A stretch of DNA of 5,762 nt. Origin: Acidobacteriota bacterium. GTDB lineage: Bacteria > Acidobacteriota > Vicinamibacteria > Vicinamibacterales > JAFNAJ01. Where the stretch lies: NCBI GenBank assembly GCA_017860085.1, contig JAFNAJ010000184.1:1-5762 (forward strand). Direction: 5' to 3'. The notes under the pieces were generated by a model. It was not told the origin of the DNA. It did not search any database and saw only the letters and a list, made by a program, of their open reading frames with translations. This document shows, piece after piece, positions 1 to 5,762 of this stretch. A program made the translations under genes and the position numbers. How positions within the stretch are numbered: position 1 is the stretch's first letter; each line of letters opens with the position of its first letter.

Positions 1-200
1 TCGAGATCATGTTGAATGCCGTCAACCTGACGTTCGTCGCCGTCGGCCGCTACATCGGGTCGGTGGAGGGGCAGATCATCATGTTCTTCGTGATGACCGT
101 GGCCGCTGCCGAGGCCGCCATCGGCCTGGCGATCGTCATTGCGCTGTTCCGTCAACGGGAAACGCTGAACCCCGACGCGTTCACGGCGCTCAAGTGGTGA
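1..200 (+). CDS. nuoK: NADH-quinone oxidoreductase subunit K (NuoK), 3' part
   Basis: NuoK is a small membrane subunit of complex I (about 100 residues with three transmembrane helices) that helps form the fourth proton path next to NuoA, NuoJ and NuoN. Only the C-terminal part, about 65 residues, is in the window; the first full codon is at position 3. The visible start reads E-I-MLNAVNLTFVAVG, matching the helix-2 signature of the family. The Glu encoded at 3-5 corresponds to E. coli Glu36, and the Glu in the AAAEAAIG motif (codon 111-113) corresponds to Glu72; both are buried carboxylates important for proton transfer. The protein ends ...DAFTALKW, stop TGA at 198-200. An ATG at 9 lies inside the conserved helix and is not the true start. 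The stop overlaps the start region of nuoL, as expected in a nuo operon. Identity is secure; only the 5' end is missing. Confidence 0.95.
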   Translation, partial: EIMLNAVNLTFVAVGRYIGSVEGQIIMFFVMTVAAAEAAIGLAIVIALFRQRETLNPDAFTALKW

Positions 201-2239
201 CGACCGTGCTTCGACTGATTCCGCTCTTCCCGTTCGTCGGGTTCCTCGTCAACGTCTTCCTCGGGCGACGCCTCTCCAAGCGCGTGTCCGGCGGCATCGC
301 CTGCCTCGCGATGCTGGCGTCGTTCCTCGTGGGGGCCATTTCGACGTGGACCCTGGTCCAGCGCCCGTCGGACGCCCGTGTCGTCGACGACACGGTCTTC
401 CTGTGGATCGCCTCCGGCGACTTCCAGATCCCGCTGACCTTCCGCCTCGACCCGCTGGCGGCCCTCATGGTGCTGGTCGTGACGGGAGTCGGCTTCTTGA
501 TCCACCTCTACTCGGTCTCGTACATGCACGAGGAGACCGATGGCGAGTACGCGCGCTACTTCTCGTACCTGAACCTGTTTGCCTCGTTCATGCTGGTGCT
601 CGTGCTCGGCGCGAACTTCCTCGTGATGTTCGTGGGCTGGGAGGGCGTGGGGCTCTGCTCCTACTTGCTGATCGGCTTCTGGTTCAAGAAGCGCTCGGCT
701 GCCGACGCCGGCAAGAAGGCGTTCGTCGTCAACCGGATCGGCGACTTCGCCTTCATCGTCGGCATGCTGCTGGCCTTCCGCGAGTTTGGCACGCTCGACT
801 TCCGGGAGATCGCGTTCGAGGCCGCCAGGCTCTCGCCCGAGGTGACCTTCGGCCTGATCTCGCTGATGACGCTGCTCTTCTTCATCGGCGCCACGGGGAA
901 GAGCGCCCAGATCCCGCTGTACGTGTGGCTGCCGGACGCGATGGAGGGCCCGACGCCGGTCTCGGCGCTCATCCACGCAGCAACGATGGTGACGGCGGGC
1001 GTCTACATGATCGGCCGGAATGCGGCGCTGTTCAGCCTGGCACCCATCACGATGGACGTGGTGGCCGTGATCGGCACCGCCACGGCACTGATGGCCGGGA
1101 CGATCGGCCTCGTGCAGAACGACATCAAGCGGGTGCTCGCGTACTCGACCGTCTCGCAGCTGGGCTACATGTTCCTGGCGATGGGCGTGGGGGCGTTCGC
1201 GGGCGGCATCTTCCATCTCTACACCCACGCCTTCTTCAAGGCCCTGCTGTTCCTCGGCTCCGGTGCCGTCATCCACGCGCTGCACGGCGAGCAGGACATC
1301 AGGAACATGGGAGGGCTTCGACGGGATCTTCCGATCACCTACTGGACGTTCGTGATCGGGGCGCTCGCCATCGCCGGCGTGCCTGGGCTGTCGGGGTTCT
1401 TCAGCAAGGACGAGATTCTCTACCGCACGTTCGCGGGCGGCCACACGCTGCTGTGGACGGTGGGGGCGATCACGTCGCTGCTGACGGCCACCTACATGTT
1501 CCGCCTCGTGTTCCTCACGTTCCACGGCGAGCGTCCCGAGTCGGCGGGCAGCACCGCCCACCACGGGGGCAGCGACCATGGACACGGAGGGGGGCACGGA
1601 CCTGCGCACCTGCACGACGCGCCGCCGACGATGGCCGTTCCGCTGGTGCTGCTGGCGATCGGCTCGGTCGTGGCCGGGTACGTGGGGGTGCCGCATGCCC
1701 TCGGCGGGGCCAACCGCATTGAAGGGTTCCTGGAGCCGAGCTTCCACCCCGTGGCCGTGCACGCACCTGCCGAGGCAGGCGTGGGAGGCGGCCACGGCGA
1801 GACCGCGGCGCACGGTGAGGAGAGCCCCGATGCGGACGCGCACGGAGGTGCCAGCGTCGAGCTGACGCTCATGGGCGTGTCGTCGCTGATTGCCCTGACG
1901 GGCATCGGGCTGGCCTCGGTGTTCTTCCTGCGCCGTCGCGAACTGGCGCAGGCGACCGCGGCACGGCTGCCGGCGGTGTACAGGACCCTGCTGAACAAGT
2001 ACTACGTGGACGAGGTCTACGACGCCACCGTCGTCCATCCCATCCAGCGCACGTCCGAACGGGTGCTCTGGAAGACGGTTGATGCCGGGATGATCGACGG
2101 CATCGTCAACGGCGCCGGGGCCTTCGTCCGCGGCAGCGCCGCCCTGCTGCGCCTGTCCCAGACCGGTTCGGTTCGTGTCTATGCTGCGTCGATCTTCATC
2201 GGCGTGCTTCTCGTCGTCGGCTACTACCTGGTGCGCTAG
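194..2239 (+). CDS. nuoL: NADH-quinone oxidoreductase subunit L (NuoL)
   Basis: NuoL is the distal antiporter-like proton-pumping subunit of complex I (inner membrane); 681 residues here, against 613 in E. coli. Visible landmarks: FVGWEGVGLCSYLLIGFW with helix-5 Glu150 (E. coli Glu144); TGKSAQIPLYVWLPDAMEGP with helix-7 Lys236 (Lys229); SALIHAATMVTAGVY (258-271); IKRVLAYSTVSQLGYM (311-326); HAFFKALLF with Lys349; GFFSKDEIL with helix-12 Lys405 (Lys399). Residues about 607-655 fit the long amphipathic lateral helix, and 658-680 form a last membrane anchor. The extra length is mostly two His/Gly-rich insertions, about 446-478 and 500-553, around a hydrophobic helix at 480-498. The start is uncertain: GTG codons at 194, 197 and 206 are in frame. 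The one at 197 gives the common 4-base GTGA overlap with the nuoK stop. No clear Shine-Dalgarno is seen, so translation is probably coupled to nuoK. The outermost start is given. Confidence 0.97.
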   Translation: MVTTVLRLIPLFPFVGFLVNVFLGRRLSKRVSGGIACLAMLASFLVGAISTWTLVQRPSDARVVDDTVFLWIASGDFQIPLTFRLDPLAALMVLVVTGVGFLIHLYSVSYMHEETDGEYARYFSYLNLFASFMLVLVLGANFLVMFVGWEGVGLCSYLLIGFWFKKRSAADAGKKAFVVNRIGDFAFIVGMLLAFREFGTLDFREIAFEAARLSPEVTFGLISLMTLLFFIGATGKSAQIPLYVWLPDAMEGPTPVSALIHAATMVTAGVYMIGRNAALFSLAPITMDVVAVIGTATALMAGTIGLVQNDIKRVLAYSTVSQLGYMFLAMGVGAFAGGIFHLYTHAFFKALLFLGSGAVIHALHGEQDIRNMGGLRRDLPITYWTFVIGALAIAGVPGLSGFFSKDEILYRTFAGGHTLLWTVGAITSLLTATYMFRLVFLTFHGERPESAGSTAHHGGSDHGHGGGHGPAHLHDAPPTMAVPLVLLAIGSVVAGYVGVPHALGGANRIEGFLEPSFHPVAVHAPAEAGVGGGHGETAAHGEESPDADAHGGASVELTLMGVSSLIALTGIGLASVFFLRRRELAQATAARLPAVYRTLLNKYYVDEVYDATVVHPIQRTSERVLWKTVDAGMIDGIVNGAGAFVRGSAALLRLSQTGSVRVYAASIFIGVLLVVGYYLVR

Positions 2240-3817
<1,578 letters not shown>

Positions 3818-3831
3818 CCCCGAGTCCCGAG

Positions 3832-3846
3832 CCCTGAGATCGCGAT
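3832..3846 (+). promoter_or_regulatory. Weak ribosome binding region of nuoN, supplied by the repeat
   Basis: The only purine-rich element before the nuoN ATG (3847) is the TGAG ending the last heptamer unit (GAG at 3836-3838), with a spacing of eight bases to the start codon. There is no fuller AGGAGG match. The spacing is right for a Shine-Dalgarno core, but the match is short, so this is inference. Upstream repeat units carry the same GAG at 7-base intervals and could act as alternative pairing sites. Confidence 0.3.
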
Positions 3847-5280
3847 ATGGACAACCTCCAGGCCATCATGCCGATGCTCATCGTCACGCTCGCAGCCGCG
3901 GCGACGATGCTGGCCGAGTCGTTCAGGCTGAAGGACGAGCGGATGCCGCTGGGAGGTCTGGGCCTCATCGGGCTCGTCGGGGCCGCGGCGGCCTCGATTC
4001 TCCTGTGGAACCGCAACACCACGAGCTTCGGCGTCGTCCAGTCGGACAACTTCGCCCTCTTCATCAACTTCGTGCTCGTCGCCGTCGGCATCCTGACCAT
4101 CCTGTTGTCGTCCCAGGTGATCGACCGTGAGGAACTGCCGGCCGGCGAGTACTACTCGCTGGTCCTCTTCTCGATCGCGGGCATGATGCTGATGGCCGCG
4201 GCCACCGACCTGCTGCTCATCTTCTTGGCCCTCGAAGTGATGTCGCTGGCGGTGTACGTGCTCACGGGCATCCGTCGGACCGACGCAGCCGGCACTGAGG
4301 CGGCGTTCAAGTACTTCCTGCTCGGCGCCTTCTCGAGCGCGTTCTTCCTCTACGGCGTGGCGTTCACCTACGCCATCGTCCACAGCACGCGCCTCGAGGC
4401 CGTGGCGCTGGCCGTGGCCGGACGTTCGGACGTGTCGGGTCCACTCACGTGGCTTGCCGTCGGCCTCCTGCTGGTGGGCTTCGCGTTCAAGGTGTCGGCC
4501 GTGCCCTTCCATATGTGGACGCCCGATGCGTACGAAGGCGCACCCACCGTGGTCACCGGCTTCATGTCGACCGGCGTCAAGGCCGCGGCGTTTGCTGCGT
4601 TCGTGCGGGTGTTCCTGTCCTCGTTCGAGCCGCTGCGTGGCGAGTGGGTGACGGTGCTCTCCTGGATCGCGGTTGCGACGATGGTGGTGGGGACCGTCGT
4701 GGGCGTGGCCCAGTCGAACGTGAAGCGCATGCTCGCGTATTCCAGCATCGCGCACGCGGGCTATCTGCTGGTCGGGATCATCGCGGGCAACGCGAGCGGC
4801 AAGTCGGCCATCCTGTTCTACCTGCTGGCCTACGCGCTGACCAACGTGGGGGCGTTCGGGGTGACGGCGCTCCTGGCCACGCGTGAGCGCCCGCGAGGCG
4901 ACCTCGCCGACTTCGCCGGTCTTTGGCACAGCCGCCCGGTGATGGCGGCGTTGATGACGATCTTCCTGTTGTCGCTGGGTGGTTTCCCGCCGACGGCGGG
5001 TTTCGTGGCCAAGTGGTACGTGTTCGGCGCCGCAGTCCAGGAGCAACTCTACGGGCTCGCCATCATTGGCGTGCTGACGAGCGTCGTGTCCGTCTTCTAC
5101 TACCTGCGCATCGTCGTCCTGATGTACATGACCGACAGCAGGGCCGAGTACGAGCCGCCACGGCTCACGGCGACGGGCCTGGCGACGCTCGGGGTCGCCG
5201 CCGCGACCGTGTTCTATCTGGGGGTCCTGCCCGCGCGCGTGATCGAGCTGGCCACGCGCTCGATCGACACCATCTTCTAA
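3847..5280 (+). CDS. nuoN: NADH-quinone oxidoreductase subunit N (NuoN)
   Basis: NuoN is the third antiporter-like proton-pumping subunit of complex I, the one closest to NuoK; 477 residues, close to the E. coli length of 485. Landmarks: LLIFLALEVMSLAVYVLTG with helix-5 Glu130 (E. coli Glu133); FKYFLLGAFSSAFFLYG with Lys155 (Lys158), the extra Lys typical of NuoN; FAFKVSAVPFHMWTPDAYEGAP with helix-7 Lys215 (Lys217); STGVKAAAFAAFVRVF with Lys245 (Lys247); SNVKRMLAYSSIAHAGYLL (290-308); GGFPPTAGFVAKWYVF with helix-12 Lys389 (Lys395). The charged network therefore appears complete. The ATG at 3847 places the first hydrophobic helix right after a short N-terminus (MDNLQAIMPMLIV); internal Met codons at 3868 and 3874 are less likely. 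It is separated from nuoM by 29 bases, the widest junction in this operon. It is the last nuo gene, as is usual, and the next gene is convergent. Confidence 0.97.
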   Translation: MDNLQAIMPMLIVTLAAAATMLAESFRLKDERMPLGGLGLIGLVGAAAASILLWNRNTTSFGVVQSDNFALFINFVLVAVGILTILLSSQVIDREELPAGEYYSLVLFSIAGMMLMAAATDLLLIFLALEVMSLAVYVLTGIRRTDAAGTEAAFKYFLLGAFSSAFFLYGVAFTYAIVHSTRLEAVALAVAGRSDVSGPLTWLAVGLLLVGFAFKVSAVPFHMWTPDAYEGAPTVVTGFMSTGVKAAAFAAFVRVFLSSFEPLRGEWVTVLSWIAVATMVVGTVVGVAQSNVKRMLAYSSIAHAGYLLVGIIAGNASGKSAILFYLLAYALTNVGAFGVTALLATRERPRGDLADFAGLWHSRPVMAALMTIFLLSLGGFPPTAGFVAKWYVFGAAVQEQLYGLAIIGVLTSVVSVFYYLRIVVLMYMTDSRAEYEPPRLTATGLATLGVAAATVFYLGVLPARVIELATRSIDTIF

Positions 5281-5283
5281 GGC

Positions 5284-5326
5284 GGGGTCAGGTCTTGAAT
5301 CTCTGCTTTTTTCACGACCTGGCACC
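5284..5326. repeat. REP-like imperfect inverted repeat after nuoN
   Basis: The left arm GGGGTCAGGTC (5284-5294) and the right arm GACCTGGCACC (5316-5326) are inverted copies that pair at 9 of 11 positions; the inner six bases, CAGGTC/GACCTG, are perfect. They flank a 21-base AT-richer centre with a T6 run (5307-5312). The element begins four bases after the nuoN stop. From memory, a GGGGTCAGGTCTTG-like sequence recurs in GC-rich bacterial genomes as a palindrome associated with RAYT/IS200-like (Y1) transposases. No transposase is present here, so this would be a dispersed copy or remnant. The T-run lies inside the loop and not after the stem, so it does not look like a normal intrinsic terminator on the + strand. 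Confidence 0.4.
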
Positions 5327-5360
5327 GGTTGACCAACCACCGGCGCGAACCTGGCACGGT
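5317..5360. repeat. Short direct repeat with a hairpin between the copies
   Basis: ACCTGGCACCGGT (5317-5329) recurs as ACCTGGCACGGT (5349-5360), differing by one missing C; the start points are 32 bases apart. Between and overlapping them is a hairpin CCGGT (5325-5329)/ACCGG (5339-5343) with a 9-base loop, or alternatively GGTT (5327-5330)/AACC (5335-5338) with a 4-base loop. The first copy overlaps the right arm of the palindrome that follows nuoN, so both may belong to one repetitive element. Seen directly; function unknown. Confidence 0.4.
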
Positions 5361-5375
5361 CCTCCGGCGACCGCG

Positions 5376-5480
5376 GTGGCCTCTGCACTCGTGGTGGCCG
5401 TGCTGCCCTCCGGCGTAGCGCAGCACGCTCAGGCTGGTCACCGCCTGGGCAGATCCTCGAACAGGTCCTTCAGGGGATAG
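5376..5480 (+). other. Orphan signal-peptide-like reading frame, possible gene relic
   Basis: From a GTG at 5376 an in-frame stretch reads M-ASALVVAVLPSGVAQHAQA and then runs into unrelated residues before a TAG at 5478-5480 (34 codons). The first 20 residues have the shape of a secretion signal: a hydrophobic core, a Pro/Ser/Gly break and a possible AxA-type cleavage site (AQA), though no basic residues precede the core. The downstream part overlaps the 3' end of the convergent Uma2 gene and has no protein-like character, and no ribosome binding site is seen. It may be the stump of a former exported-protein gene, or chance in GC-rich DNA. Low confidence. Confidence 0.15.
5399..5427. terminator. 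Possible hairpin terminator at the convergent junction
   Basis: CGTGCTGC (5399-5406) pairs perfectly with GCAGCACG (5420-5427): eight base pairs with a 13-base loop. It sits between the end of nuoN and the end of the convergent Uma2 gene (stop at 5438-5440), where a bidirectional terminator would be expected. No T-run follows on either strand and the loop is long, so a factor-independent terminator is not well supported. Confidence 0.22.
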
Positions 5481-5762
5481 CGGAACCCGGGCATCACCAC
5501 GGGGTCTTCGAGCAGGTCACCTTCGGCAAACAGATGCGCAGGGCCGCCCCGGTGGTGGACCGTGACGGTTCGCGTGCGCGGTCGGACGACCCAGACGGCC
5601 GTGGCACCACAGTCGAGGTACTCGCGGACCTTCGTGTCGACCTCGCGCGTCCGCTCGCCGGGCGACAGCACCTCGACGGCGAGGTCAGGCGCGCCGTTCC
5701 AGTACTTGAGCGGTAGCTCGCCACGCGGCACGCGCGCCTGCGCGACGAACGCGACATCGGGC
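5438..5762 (-). CDS. Uma2 family (DUF820) putative endonuclease, 3' part
   Basis: The gene reads from the right window edge leftwards and stops with TGA at 5440-5438. The visible 107 residues start inside the protein with PDVAFVAQ, a typical Uma2-family motif, so the N-terminal part (roughly 80-90 residues in a usual protein of about 190) lies outside the window. Next come YWNGAPDLAVEVLSPGER and TKVREYLDCGATAVWVVRP. The Asp of PDL, the Glu of VEV and the Lys of TKV (residues 26, 30 and 44 counted from the edge) fit the PD-(D/E)xK-like nuclease core of the family. The end has the usual strand pattern RTRTVTVHH...EGDLLEDPVVMPGFRYPLKDLF. A GTG at 5731 could be mistaken for the start, but the conserved motif upstream of it argues against that. 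Biological role is not established; the family is typically multicopy and often sits alone. It is convergent to and unrelated to the nuo operon. Confidence 0.88.
   Translation of the reverse strand, partial: PDVAFVAQARVPRGELPLKYWNGAPDLAVEVLSPGERTREVDTKVREYLDCGATAVWVVRPRTRTVTVHHRGGPAHLFAEGDLLEDPVVMPGFRYPLKDLFEDLPRR

Noticed and set aside
346..1722. A 458-codon + strand frame overlapping nuoL in another frame.
   Set aside because: Out-of-frame shadow of nuoL with Arg/Gly/Asp-rich composition.
5295..5312. The T6 run after nuoN as an intrinsic terminator.
   Set aside because: No stable stem lies immediately upstream of the T-run on the + strand. The only paired arms flank it, so it sits in the loop.
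5534..5716. A 60-codon + strand frame opposite the Uma2 gene.
   Set aside because: Antisense shadow. The - strand frame has the Uma2 motifs PDVAFV, PDLAVEVLSP and TKVREYL.

Overview
This window is the 3' end of a bacterial respiratory complex I (NADH:quinone oxidoreductase, nuo) operon. It covers the tail of nuoK followed by complete nuoL, nuoM and nuoN, all on the + strand. A short intergenic patch of 157 bases with repeat-like structure follows, and then the 3' part of a convergent Uma2-family (DUF820) gene on the - strand. The DNA is strongly GC-rich, with G or C at most third codon positions. A standard K-L-M-N order combined with a solitary Uma2 gene fits a GC-rich soil or sediment bacterium such as an Acidobacteriota member. 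That placement is inference only, because no marker gene in the window fixes the taxon.

Layout: nuoK ends at 200 and overlaps the start of nuoL. nuoL ends at 2239 and nuoM starts at the next base. nuoM ends at 3817, and nuoN (3847-5280) follows after 29 bases. Such tight junctions, without strong ribosome binding sites, suggest one transcript with translational coupling. The only loose junction, nuoM-nuoN, is built from a 7-base tandem repeat (seven copies, 3790-3838) that supplies the nuoM stop codon and the weak ribosome-binding GAG of nuoN. No promoter is visible, and the operon promoter must lie upstream of the window.

The four proteins form the proton-pumping membrane arm of complex I. 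NuoL, NuoM and NuoN are the three antiporter-like subunits, and NuoK belongs to the fourth proton path. The key charged residues are present in all of them. One is altered: the transmembrane-helix-5 glutamate of NuoM is an aspartate. NuoL is longer than the E. coli protein because of two histidine/glycine-rich insertions flanking one late transmembrane helix.

Downstream of nuoN, four bases after its stop codon, lies an imperfect inverted repeat that looks like a REP-like palindrome of the kind linked to RAYT/IS200-like transposases. It is followed by a short direct repeat with a hairpin between the copies, a signal-peptide-like but orphan reading frame, and an 8-bp hairpin near the convergent junction. 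I see no wholly new system here. The second-look items are the heptanucleotide repeat at the nuoM/nuoN junction, the palindromic element after nuoN, and the NuoL and NuoM sequence peculiarities.
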